From NCBI GenBank assembly GCA_013329355.1, contig DUKK01000180.1, positions 1 to 7,119 on the forward strand: DNA of 7,119 nt, given 5' to 3'. The notes under the pieces are model-generated. The model was not told where the DNA came from. It saw only the letters and a list, made by a program, of their open reading frames with translations, and did no database searches. This document shows, piece by piece, positions 1 through 6,603 of this stretch. The stretch's first letter is position 1. Each line of letters starts with the position of its first letter. The position numbers and the translations under genes were made by a program. The stretch comes from Candidatus Poseidoniaceae archaeon (lineage in GTDB: Archaea > Thermoplasmatota > Poseidoniia > Poseidoniales > Poseidoniaceae).

Positions 1-712
1 GGGTGAATTAGAAGCAGTGCTTGCAGCACATGCAACCTCAAAGCGTAAATTGATTATCACAGACGGCGTATTTTCTATGGATGGCGATATCGCGCCACTC
101 GATGAAATTAACCAGTTAGCCAAGGAATACGGCGCCATGGTCTATGTCGATGACTGTCACGGTGAAGGAGTATTGGGTGACACAGGCGCAGGAATTGTTG
201 ACCATTTTGGGTTACAGGGTAGTATCGATTTTGAAACCGGATCATTCTCCAAGGCACTAGGTGTACAAGGTGGTATTCTAGCCGGAACTGAAATGACTCG
301 CAACCACGCGTTAAACCATTCTAGGTCTTGGCTGTTATCAGGCTCGCAACCGCCGGGTGTTGCAGCCGCACAAAAAGCGGCTGTTGAAGTGTTAATGGAT
401 GAACCTGAACACCACCAAAAGTTGTGGGAAAATACTCATTATTTCAGGTCTGAATTACAGTCAATGGGTTTTGATACAGGGGTTTCAACAACACCAATTA
501 TACCAGTTATGTGTGGTGAATCAAGTGTTGCTAAGCAATTTACCACTGAACTTTCGAATGAAGGCGTGATGGCCGGGGCAATAGTCTTTCCAATGGTTGC
601 GCGAGATAAAGCTAGGATTCGAACCCAAATGTCTGCTGGTCTAAGTCGTGCGGATTTAGATGAAGTATTGCGTATTTTCGAGCGCGTCGGACCGAAATTG
701 GGGCTAATCTAA
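1..712 (+). CDS. kbl: Glycine C-acetyltransferase / 2-amino-3-ketobutyrate CoA ligase (Kbl family), 3' part
   Basis: This is a PLP-dependent alpha-oxoamine synthase of fold type I. Kbl joins glycine and acetyl-CoA to 2-amino-3-oxobutyrate, or runs the reverse step in threonine breakdown after threonine dehydrogenase. It acts in the cytoplasm. The reading frame is open from base 2, so the GTG at 17 is an internal valine and the gene is cut by the left edge. About 236 residues are present, and the family is usually about 390-400 long, so roughly 160 N-terminal residues are missing. Visible landmarks are the DGVFSMDGD segment, the cofactor-binding VDDCHGEGVLG, the SFSKALG loop whose Lys (codon 251-253) should form the Schiff base, and the C-terminal ARIRTQMSA block typical of Kbl. 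The related 8-amino-7-oxononanoate synthase is the main alternative; the RIRTQMSA ending and the DGD..PLDEI block favour Kbl. The stop codon directly abuts the stop of the convergent gene at 713. Confidence 0.88.
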   Translation, partial: GELEAVLAAHATSKRKLIITDGVFSMDGDIAPLDEINQLAKEYGAMVYVDDCHGEGVLGDTGAGIVDHFGLQGSIDFETGSFSKALGVQGGILAGTEMTRNHALNHSRSWLLSGSQPPGVAAAQKAAVEVLMDEPEHHQKLWENTHYFRSELQSMGFDTGVSTTPIIPVMCGESSVAKQFTTELSNEGVMAGAIVFPMVARDKARIRTQMSAGLSRADLDEVLRIFERVGPKLGLI

Positions 713-1327
713 TTATTCCTCAGAGCTCTCAAAGTCATCGATAACCGATTCGATTTCTGTGTCCATTTTACTTGTGAAATCGGACTTTGCACTGTCATGT
801 ATATGTTCAATGCCCTCAAATGGATTTTTCCCATCATCAAGCATGCACAATAACCGCCAACGAGGTGCCCATGATAAATGAACATACAATGGACCGGGGA
901 GCATTATTAAAGTCCAGGACACAAACGGGTAAATCGACAGTATATCGGTTCTATCGATTGATAATAATGCTAGGCCAATGAACGGCATCGGATAAAGCAG
1001 TGAACGTGCTGGTGCTACCGGGAATCTACCGGAAATCGCAGTGATTAGGCTTGAACAGATTCCTAAAAAGAAACATGCAGCAACCAACAGCGCACAGTGT
1101 AACACCCAGTCCGCCAACCAGCCGTCGTTATCCTCAATGCCGAATCTGTATGGCAACAATAGCGCTAACGCAATCAGTAAGCCATAGAATGCACCAATGT
1201 TTGATGGATGTGACAGCCATAATGGCAACTTTGCGAACTGCCTGGATAGCGATGCTCCGAGTAAGGTTTCCTGATGATGATCTGGCAAATCGCCAATCAT
1301 AGATGTCCAGTGATTGGATTTTGACAC
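713..1327 (-). CDS. Conserved-looking four-TM membrane protein of unknown function
   Basis: I do not recognise this 204-aa protein. By eye it has a soluble N-terminus of about 40 residues and four hydrophobic segments at roughly residues 43-60, 74-98, 109-124 and 129-151. A short WAPRWR stretch follows, and the tail after residue 163 is rich in Asp, Glu and Ser (ends DDFESSEE). No catalytic motif is evident and there is no cleavable signal peptide. The start is GTG at 1327; a stop lies in frame shortly upstream and no ATG is available before Met10 of this reading. A CAATAA/TTAATT box lies about 26-31 bp upstream, which would fit a nearly leaderless transcript. It follows the 213-aa membrane protein gene on the same strand by 57 bp and may share its transcript. 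Its stop touches the kbl stop. The two sense-strand open frames inside it are shadows. Confidence 0.75.
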   Translation of the reverse strand: MSKSNHWTSMIGDLPDHHQETLLGASLSRQFAKLPLWLSHPSNIGAFYGLLIALALLLPYRFGIEDNDGWLADWVLHCALLVAACFFLGICSSLITAISGRFPVAPARSLLYPMPFIGLALLSIDRTDILSIYPFVSWTLIMLPGPLYVHLSWAPRWRLLCMLDDGKNPFEGIEHIHDSAKSDFTSKMDTEIESVIDDFESSEE

Positions 1328-1348
1328 ATAATAAGGGTTCTAGGTAGG

Positions 1349-1361
1349 GTTATTGAATTAA
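1349..1361 (-). promoter_or_regulatory. Possible archaeal TATA-like promoter of the four-TM gene
   Basis: Read on the minus strand, this AT-rich stretch is TTAATTCAATAA, within a 57-bp spacer. CAATAA is centred about 26 bp from the GTG at 1327, the spacing expected between an archaeal box A and a transcription start at or near the start codon. The same nonamer TTAATTCAA recurs upstream of the neighbouring minus-strand gene (2035-2043). If used, the four-TM gene has its own promoter instead of relying only on read-through. The consensus is weak. Confidence 0.3.
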
Positions 1362-1384
1362 CAGGGTGTTTTAGGCGGTAACAA

Positions 1385-2026
1385 TCACTCTTTGCTAATT
1401 AGTTTAGCAAGCGGCCCTTCGACTGAGATTTCTTCATCATCAAGCCAATCCCGTTCTAACAGACCATAATCCATAGTTTCTCGTTCCCTTGCACCCTCGA
1501 TGGGGTCGTAGTCTTGATTGACACCATCTCTTAGGCTTAATGCCTGATTAATGATGATCACTTGCTTCATTATTCGTGTTTTGTTATTTGATGCAGTGAA
1601 GTGTCCAATCAACCTGTAGTCATCATGATCCTCGACGAGATTGAAACCCCCAATCATTTCATCTTTAACCAAACGAACTCTATGCGGCCCTAATTCTAAC
1701 CAATTTTGCTTGGAAAATCGAACGTGAACAGTTGCCTTTCCTAACGGTTCCTCGGCAAAAAAGGGATGATTCATGTTTACTGCGAGTGGTGTTTTAACAA
1801 CACTCATAATATCAGGGCCGAAGAAATAAGCTATGGCTGTACTAACAGCGAAAATAAGTGGTATTAACATAAAATTCAGTTCCCCCAACACCACAGCTAA
1901 AATTCCAACCACGCCAATTAGGGTTGATAGACCAATTACCACCTGCAACTGTCGTTTGTAAGGCTGGCACAATTCTAATTCACTAAACCCAATCAAACCT
2001 TTTGGTGGTGCCATATTAATTCTCAT
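1385..2026 (-). CDS. Membrane protein with N-terminal TM hairpin and soluble C-terminal domain, unknown function
   Basis: I do not recognise this 213-aa protein. Two adjacent hydrophobic segments at about residues 27-49 and 51-69 form a hairpin with basic residues before the first (YKRQ) and after the second (VVKT), suggesting both ends are cytoplasmic. Residues 80-160 look like a compact alpha/beta or beta-rich soluble domain (VHVRFSKQNWLELGPHRVRLV and onward). The tail from about 170 is acidic. The start is uncertain: ATG at 2026 gives MRINM..., but the second ATG (Met5, at 2014) gives a cleaner MAPPKG start and lies about 26 bp from a TTAATT box at 2038-2043, fitting a leaderless message. 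It is divergent from the DUF835/AAA+ operon across only 33 bp, so the two may be co-regulated. It is probably co-transcribed with the four-TM gene downstream. Confidence 0.75.
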   Translation of the reverse strand: MRINMAPPKGLIGFSELELCQPYKRQLQVVIGLSTLIGVVGILAVVLGELNFMLIPLIFAVSTAIAYFFGPDIMSVVKTPLAVNMNHPFFAEEPLGKATVHVRFSKQNWLELGPHRVRLVKDEMIGGFNLVEDHDDYRLIGHFTASNNKTRIMKQVIIINQALSLRDGVNQDYDPIEGARERETMDYGLLERDWLDDEEISVEGPLAKLISKE

Positions 2027-2034
2027 TTGTCATC

Positions 2035-2043
2035 TTGAATTAA
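2035..2043. promoter_or_regulatory. Possible TATA-like element in the divergent spacer
   Basis: AATTAA (2038-2043) inside TTGAATTAA is the most TATA-like sequence in the 33-bp divergent spacer 2027-2059. On the minus strand it reads TTAATTCAA and its centre is about 26 bp from the ATG at 2014 (Met5 of the 213-aa protein). On the plus strand the same distance predicts a start near 2066, just inside the annotated TTG frame of the DUF835 gene. One element may serve both directions. This is a spacing argument only. Confidence 0.3.
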
Positions 2044-2050
2044 GCCTTTG

Positions 2051-2075
2051 TAATGCTTATTGGCGATAAGCAATA
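2051..2075. promoter_or_regulatory. Operator-like inverted repeat at the start of the DUF835/AAA+ operon
   Basis: A perfect 7-bp inverted repeat, TGCTTAT (2054-2060) and ATAAGCA (2066-2072), is separated by TGGCG. With one mismatch it extends to TAATGCTTAT / ATAAGCAATA, so 9 of 10 positions are symmetric. It overlaps the TTG at 2060. It sits where a dimeric repressor could control the operon, or could form a small hairpin in a leader RNA. The short, AT-rich arms and the lack of a T tract argue against a terminator. Confidence 0.4.
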
Positions 2076-4111
2076 ATTTCCAAAATAGCCGTTTTGTCAC
2101 CTCATTCTTCCGCATCTTTCAAGAACACTTAGACAAGGCTAACTATCAAGGGGTGAGAAAAATGGTAGAATTGCCACAAGGCGTCGTGGTTGAAGTCCGT
2201 CGTGGTGGACATGATGCGCTAGCAAAGTTGTCGGCTGATATGGTTCGTTTGGGTATCTCAGGATATATCAGAATTGAACGTCGTCCAAAGGAACTCATGC
2301 CTCGCGTCAGTCAAGTGGTAATTCAAGATACTCAGCCCAAAGTGGCAATTCATGAGGCAGATGCAGTATTGGGTGGACTTGAAGCCCTGCTGGAGATAGA
2401 GCGTGATTCTACCGCCCTTGACGCTCTAATTTCACTTATTGAGTTGCCCGATGATGATGTAATTCGTATCGTCAATCTTTATCCAGATTTTACTCTGGTA
2501 ACAGACGAACAGCAAGGTGAGCGTGGTAGTTCAGACTGGTGGAATTACGTCCAACTAACCTCACGTAGTTGGCGACGAGAGGCACGACTACCAGAACAAG
2601 AGGTAGTTGTTGAGGCACCGGAGTACATTCGTCAACTGACCAAGGCAAAGCTACAGAAGTTCGACTCGGGTGAGCAATACCTGAACTATGGCGATACGCT
2701 ACTAAGTGACAGTGCGGGTCCAAATCTGACTTTCACTTTGGCCGGTTTGCTCGCCCTACAAGGCCGACCATTGCTGGTGTTGTCACGCAGTGAGGCTGTA
2801 AAACTCGCTGAAAATTACAGTATACCTGAATCGTCCTGTTGGCGTTTTAGCGGCGTTGGGCAAAGTAATCATATCGCCCCCAATGCTGCGGAAATCAGTG
2901 AGAAAATAACGCACTTTTTGTGGGCCAATAAACAAGCAGTGGTCATGTTTTCCGATCTTGAATATCTTTTATCCTCAATTGAATTTGGATCTATAATGCG
3001 AATGTTTCGCGCAATAATTGACGATATTCGCTCCGCAGACCATCTACTATTGGTTCATTGCAATTTAGAAGTAATGAACCTTCGACAAAGACATCTTTTC
3101 CAACGAGAGTTTGACCACCTGAATTCCGCTTATTTAGAGAGTTTGGTCATGGACCCTGAATCTTTGATTGATCACCCAATATGTATGGAATTGACTGATG
3201 AAGAACTAACTTGGATACAGCAACAAATAAGTTTCTTGGATTTGGATGGTAGCGAAGGCATGAGTGGTAATCAAGTTATTTCGGGTGGCGCAAGTAGTCT
3301 CATAGATGATGATATTCAAGATGCAAAGGAACAACTCGACCAGTTAATTGATGAGTGGCAGGACATTGACAAACCACATCAGGAAGTTATTGCGATAGTC
3401 AACAAATCAAGTGATGAAGTTGATATCGTTGAAAATTTAGTTGATAAAGCATTTTCTGCTATTACTGCTAGTGATATGAAACCGCTTGAGAAGGTTCATG
3501 ATGACACGATATCAGAGCCAAGTGTTGAGTTATCCACTACCATCTCTACGCCAAAGCCTAAAGTCAAGGGCCCAAGACCAGCCATCAAAATTAAGCGAGC
3601 AAAAAGAGGACGGCAAAATCGTGTGAATTCTTTTCATCAGACTAGCCAACCAAAAGTTGCTGTAGACAATAGAGTAGAACTACCAGAATTAACCGAAGTT
3701 ACCGGTATCAAAACCTCTAGCCAAGTATTTGATCGTAAGTTGGATCAGAGAGCAGAAATGATGAATGACGCATTGAATAATATGCTCTCTGGTCCTGAGC
3801 GGCAGCAGTCTCGGAAAGTATACCAGTCGGTTAATCAGAAACCGATTGCTTCACTCGAAGAATTTAACACCAAAAAAAGTGGCAAAACACTTGCAGTGTC
3901 AAGGGTATTCGAACAAAATGCTGAAATCATTCCTGCGAGTGATATAGCGGTAAATGATGGTGCAAAACGTCGCCAACGCGAAGCATCGTCACTAACACAA
4001 AGCAGGGTTGATTTGGACAAAACGTATCGGAAATGGGCGACTGAATATTCAGATGGAGGCACCTCCACTATCGACAGTCAGTCAATTGAGTATCTAGAGG
4101 AGGCTGAGTAA
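2060..4111 (+). CDS. DUF835-like domain protein with N-terminal accessory domain and long charged tail
   Basis: First gene of the three-gene operon, 683 aa. Residues about 35-148 form a domain with the pattern GYIRI...QVVIQDTQPKVAIHEA...GGLEALLEIERD, reminiscent of small archaeal regulatory modules, but I cannot name it. Residues about 205-355 match the DUF835 pattern known mainly from Euryarchaeota: a YLNYGDTLL start, GRPLLVLSR, a conserved WRFSGVG, then AVVMFSDLEYLLSSIEF and LLLVHCNLEVMNLRQRHLFQREFD. DUF835 has no established biochemical role and is often found in sensor or regulator proteins. Residues about 375-470 are acidic and probably helical, 499-521 are strongly basic (IKIKRAKRGRQNR), and the rest is low-complexity and polar. 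There is no signal peptide or TM segment. The start is unsure: TTG at 2060 is the longest, but ATG at 2162 has a GGGGTGA ribosome binding site 5 nt upstream. The stop overlaps the next ATG by one base. Confidence 0.82.
   Translation: MAISNNFQNSRFVTSFFRIFQEHLDKANYQGVRKMVELPQGVVVEVRRGGHDALAKLSADMVRLGISGYIRIERRPKELMPRVSQVVIQDTQPKVAIHEADAVLGGLEALLEIERDSTALDALISLIELPDDDVIRIVNLYPDFTLVTDEQQGERGSSDWWNYVQLTSRSWRREARLPEQEVVVEAPEYIRQLTKAKLQKFDSGEQYLNYGDTLLSDSAGPNLTFTLAGLLALQGRPLLVLSRSEAVKLAENYSIPESSCWRFSGVGQSNHIAPNAAEISEKITHFLWANKQAVVMFSDLEYLLSSIEFGSIMRMFRAIIDDIRSADHLLLVHCNLEVMNLRQRHLFQREFDHLNSAYLESLVMDPESLIDHPICMELTDEELTWIQQQISFLDLDGSEGMSGNQVISGGASSLIDDDIQDAKEQLDQLIDEWQDIDKPHQEVIAIVNKSSDEVDIVENLVDKAFSAITASDMKPLEKVHDDTISEPSVELSTTISTPKPKVKGPRPAIKIKRAKRGRQNRVNSFHQTSQPKVAVDNRVELPELTEVTGIKTSSQVFDRKLDQRAEMMNDALNNMLSGPERQQSRKVYQSVNQKPIASLEEFNTKKSGKTLAVSRVFEQNAEIIPASDIAVNDGAKRRQREASSLTQSRVDLDKTYRKWATEYSDGGTSTIDSQSIEYLEEAE
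2150..2156 (+). promoter_or_regulatory. GGGGTGA Shine-Dalgarno supporting an internal start at 2162
   Basis: GGGGTGA contains GGTGA, complementary to the archaeal 16S rRNA 3' end, and ends 5 nt before an in-frame ATG at 2162-2164. This is a better initiation site than the TTG at 2060, which has no visible ribosome binding site and lies within an inverted repeat. If used, the DUF835 protein is 649 aa starting MVELPQGVVVEV, and the 2060-2161 segment becomes leader. Confidence 0.4.
4096..4103 (+). promoter_or_regulatory. AGAGGAGG ribosome binding site for the AAA+ gene
   Basis: AGAGGAGG lies within the last codons of the DUF835 gene and ends 7 nt before the ATG at 4111. It includes GGAGG, a near-perfect Shine-Dalgarno core. 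Together with the TAATG stop-start overlap it fixes the start of the AAA+ gene and suggests coupled translation. Confidence 0.75.
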
Positions 4112-6108
4112 TGAATAGCCGGAGAACTCAGTTACTATCAGCCATCAATAGTGCTAAATTACACGTCAATAATCCTACGAGTGTCAAACCCGAAAATAGC
4201 AATATTTCTGGAGAGAATGTCAGACCATCGAGTTCCAAGATGGCTCGGCTAATTGGTAAACCCTCGTCTAAGGGCGAAAGGAAGTCATTGTTGACTAGAG
4301 TTGGGGTTAGAAACCGTCCCACATACGACCTAATTGCCGATGGTGTATTAGGGAAGAATACTGACAAATATCAGCCCAAACTATCTATTGCTGAATCGGC
4401 AGTAGAAACCAATAAATCCGTCTCTGAGCGGATCAAAGATTTGAGGAATAGGACACTAAGGAAAATGTCTGAGGAGGATAAATCAGTTGCCGACGGCTTT
4501 TTCGGATTTGAAAACGATGGAACTCCAATTTGGAGCAGTGTCGTCACTAGCGAAAGAAAATTAACAGCAAGGGTGTTTGACCCCCCGCAAGAACAATCAT
4601 CACATCACCATTCAATCCATATTCCTAGTTCATATGACTGGCCAAAAAGTTTGGGGCTAAACAATCATAACACCTTCAAAACTTGGTTTACAGTATCAGA
4701 AAATAAGCGGGCTACGCAGCTCGCCGAGCAAGTTATAGATAACCCTCAAGAAGGACTTAATCCGCTAATATTTGTCGGCGAGAGCGATACTGGTAAGACT
4801 CACCTTTTACAAGCAATTGGACAAGCGGCTTTACTTACTTGTAACCAAGATGTATATACAATTCATCGAGATGAATTGAATAAAGTACTGTCCTTTGAGC
4901 ACAGTTGGAGCGATGTATTTGCCCATGCATCGATGTTGATTATCGATGATATTGATGCCGTAGCGGGTGATGAAGCAATTGCCAACATATTGGGCAATGT
5001 TATCAATACCGCACTGAACATGAATGTTCACGTTATTGTGTCTTCTCAAAGTATGCCTGACGATTGGCCAGCATCTAGACTATGGGACATACTCAGAAGC
5101 GGTGTTAAGACTATTTTAAGTCAGCCTGGAGCCGGTAGTTTGATGTCATATGCAAGGAATCTAGCGGTAAACAAGAGTGTAGTATTGACCGACGAACAGT
5201 TAGCCCTAATAGTCACTCACGGGGAAATGGGTTGGCGGGCAACAAAAAACTCGCTAACTAAAGCGGAAAATGCAATCAACAACGGTGAAGAATTACTCGA
5301 TAATTCCGATGTATACAATTTACTCAATGACATTCAGTCAGAATCAATGACAGTTGAAAACCTAATGATAAGTGAAAGTGTTGAAGATGTCGCAGACCGC
5401 CTGATAAAATCTGTAGTTGATGTCGTTTACAGCGAACAACAGTTGGGTGGAATAGAATTCAATACCACGCTGCCAGAATTATCTGATGACTATGAAGCAC
5501 CTGAGTTGTTAACCGACCCGCTGATTAAATCAGATACCGAATTAATCGAGTCCCAACTACAGTCAAAGTTAGATGACATTACTCCTGTCGCACCTTCGGT
5601 AATAGATGTTAATGATCAGGACAAGCACCTCGTGGCGAAAATGACCCGCATTATGGAGCGTGACCATGCCAAAGCGGCAGAAATTCTGACCGATATAGAC
5701 ATGGGAATTGATGAGCAGCTCAGTCGGTCCAACTATCAGATTGCTAGTGAAACCGATATTCTTGTCAACTTAGAAGCTAAGTTGCTTAACCTTGCTGAGC
5801 GGACTGCTGGAGCTTCGGTTGAAGGATTAATCGAGATTGCTGACGAATTGCGTTCACTAGAGCACGATTTAATCACTGCAGGCGCCAATAATCTTGACAT
5901 TTACCAAGGGACTAATCATGGATTGGATAGTTATGTGCCAACAAACGATTGGAACATTGATGATTCCGAGATAACCGCAGAAGATTTAGGCACGGAGTCA
6001 TCAATGATGATTCCCATTGAGGGAGTCTTGGAGCCACACCCAGAAGGGGTAATTAGAACAGCAACACTAACTCCAGTGACGAATATCACCGGTGGTGAAG
6101 AAGAATGA
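4111..6108 (+). CDS. DnaA/Hda-type AAA+ ATPase without DNA-binding domain IV, with long N- and C-terminal extensions
   Basis: 665-aa protein with a central ATPase closest to the DnaA/Hda branch of AAA+. The core (about residues 185-405) opens with NTFKTWFTVSENK (compare DnaA YTFDNFVVG..N). Walker A is GESDTGKTH (223-231), Walker B MLIIDDID (275-282), sensor 1 VSSQSMPDDW (310-319), and sensor 2 GWRATKNSL with Arg376. The box VII arginine finger of DnaA (Arg285 in E. coli, in SRF) aligns with Gly331 in LRSGV, though Arg329 is near. No DnaA domain IV helix-turn-helix follows; the C-terminal 260 residues are acidic and partly helical (about 505-590). The first 184 residues are polar and basic up to about 120, with a His cluster at 165-167. 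ATP binding and hydrolysis are likely, but the role is unknown. It is probably not the replication initiator, since archaea use Orc1/Cdc6. The gene overlaps both neighbours. Confidence 0.85.
   Translation: MNSRRTQLLSAINSAKLHVNNPTSVKPENSNISGENVRPSSSKMARLIGKPSSKGERKSLLTRVGVRNRPTYDLIADGVLGKNTDKYQPKLSIAESAVETNKSVSERIKDLRNRTLRKMSEEDKSVADGFFGFENDGTPIWSSVVTSERKLTARVFDPPQEQSSHHHSIHIPSSYDWPKSLGLNNHNTFKTWFTVSENKRATQLAEQVIDNPQEGLNPLIFVGESDTGKTHLLQAIGQAALLTCNQDVYTIHRDELNKVLSFEHSWSDVFAHASMLIIDDIDAVAGDEAIANILGNVINTALNMNVHVIVSSQSMPDDWPASRLWDILRSGVKTILSQPGAGSLMSYARNLAVNKSVVLTDEQLALIVTHGEMGWRATKNSLTKAENAINNGEELLDNSDVYNLLNDIQSESMTVENLMISESVEDVADRLIKSVVDVVYSEQQLGGIEFNTTLPELSDDYEAPELLTDPLIKSDTELIESQLQSKLDDITPVAPSVIDVNDQDKHLVAKMTRIMERDHAKAAEILTDIDMGIDEQLSRSNYQIASETDILVNLEAKLLNLAERTAGASVEGLIEIADELRSLEHDLITAGANNLDIYQGTNHGLDSYVPTNDWNIDDSEITAEDLGTESSMMIPIEGVLEPHPEGVIRTATLTPVTNITGGEEE
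6091..6098 (+). promoter_or_regulatory. GGTGGTGA ribosome binding site for the YkgJ-type gene
   Basis: GGTGGTGA in the last codons of the AAA+ gene contains GGTGA and ends 6 nt before the ATG at 6105. With the ATGA overlap (ATG 6105-6107, TGA 6106-6108) it indicates translational coupling and supports this start over the later Met at residue 7. Confidence 0.65.
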
Positions 6109-6554
6109 CTCGTCCATGGTGGATGAACGGAGTAAAGTTCTCCTGCCAAACAGGTTGTGGAAAGTGTTGCGATGAGCCAGGTGGAATTGTTTACCTTTCC
6201 AGACACGATGCCAGGCGTATTGCAGCTAGTATGGGTATGTCGGTAGAAGATTGGCTTGAGCGTGACTGCAAACAGACATATGACGGCAGATATATCCTGA
6301 AGAGCCGAGAAAGGGATGGTATATGCATTTACCTTAGTGATGAGAAAACCTGCAATATCTACCAAAATAGACCTCAGCAGTGCGCTGCCTACCCATGGTG
6401 GTCCGAGAACCTAGCAACCGACCGCTCATGGCGGCAAGCCAAAATTGAGTGTCCAGGCTTAACTGCTGAGGACGCCATTGTTATCGATGGAAACACAATC
6501 AAAGTTCACGTCCTTGCCGACAGGCAATCCACAAAGGGTTTCAGAGAATGGTGA
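6105..6554 (+). CDS. YkgJ/CxxCxxCC-family cysteine-cluster protein
   Basis: 149-aa protein of the YkgJ-type zinc- or iron-chelating family (PF03692). The N-terminal cluster is C14-x3-C18-x2-C21-C22 (CQTGCGKCC). Further cysteines are at 55, 74, 83, 93 and 116, with the family block CNIYQNRPQQCAAYPWW at about 83-99. Family members are thought to bind a metal or Fe-S centre; no general activity has been proven, and some eukaryotic and bacterial relatives have been linked to protein modification or flagellar roles. There is no signal peptide or TM segment, so it is expected in the cytoplasm. It is the last gene of the operon, overlapping the AAA+ gene by 4 bp, which suggests it modifies or works with the two upstream proteins. 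The antisense frame at 5931-6365 is a shadow. Confidence 0.88.
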   Translation: MTRPWWMNGVKFSCQTGCGKCCDEPGGIVYLSRHDARRIAASMGMSVEDWLERDCKQTYDGRYILKSRERDGICIYLSDEKTCNIYQNRPQQCAAYPWWSENLATDRSWRQAKIECPGLTAEDAIVIDGNTIKVHVLADRQSTKGFREW

Positions 6555-6603
6555 CATGAATAAGTTCCTCATACTGGTTTGTATAATTCATAAATAGGCC
6601 GTC

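Noticed and set aside
615..625. GGATTCGAACC, the complement of a perfect tRNA T-arm (B box) sequence
   Set aside because: It encodes ARIRTQ in the conserved C-terminal block of Kbl, and no acceptor or anticodon arms can be found around it.
787..1302. Two plus-strand open frames of 64 and 83 codons
   Set aside because: They are on the opposite strand of the four-TM gene, whose hydrophobic segments explain the sequence; no motif or ribosome binding site supports them.
2051..2075. Inverted repeat read as a transcription terminator
   Set aside because: Short AT-rich stem, no following T tract, and it lies between divergent gene starts, not after a gene end.
3530..3538. TTATCCACT, one mismatch from a bacterial DnaA box
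   Set aside because: Single copy inside a coding region, with no AT-rich unwinding element or cluster; the DnaA-like protein here lacks the box-binding domain.
4111..6108. Calling the AAA+ protein the chromosomal replication initiator DnaA
   Set aside because: Domain IV is missing, the arginine finger is changed, and the archaeal context implies Orc1/Cdc6-based initiation.
5931..6365. 144-aa antisense open frame
   Set aside because: It lies opposite the end of the AAA+ gene and the YkgJ-type gene, both well supported; its composition is not protein-like and it has no recognisable domain.
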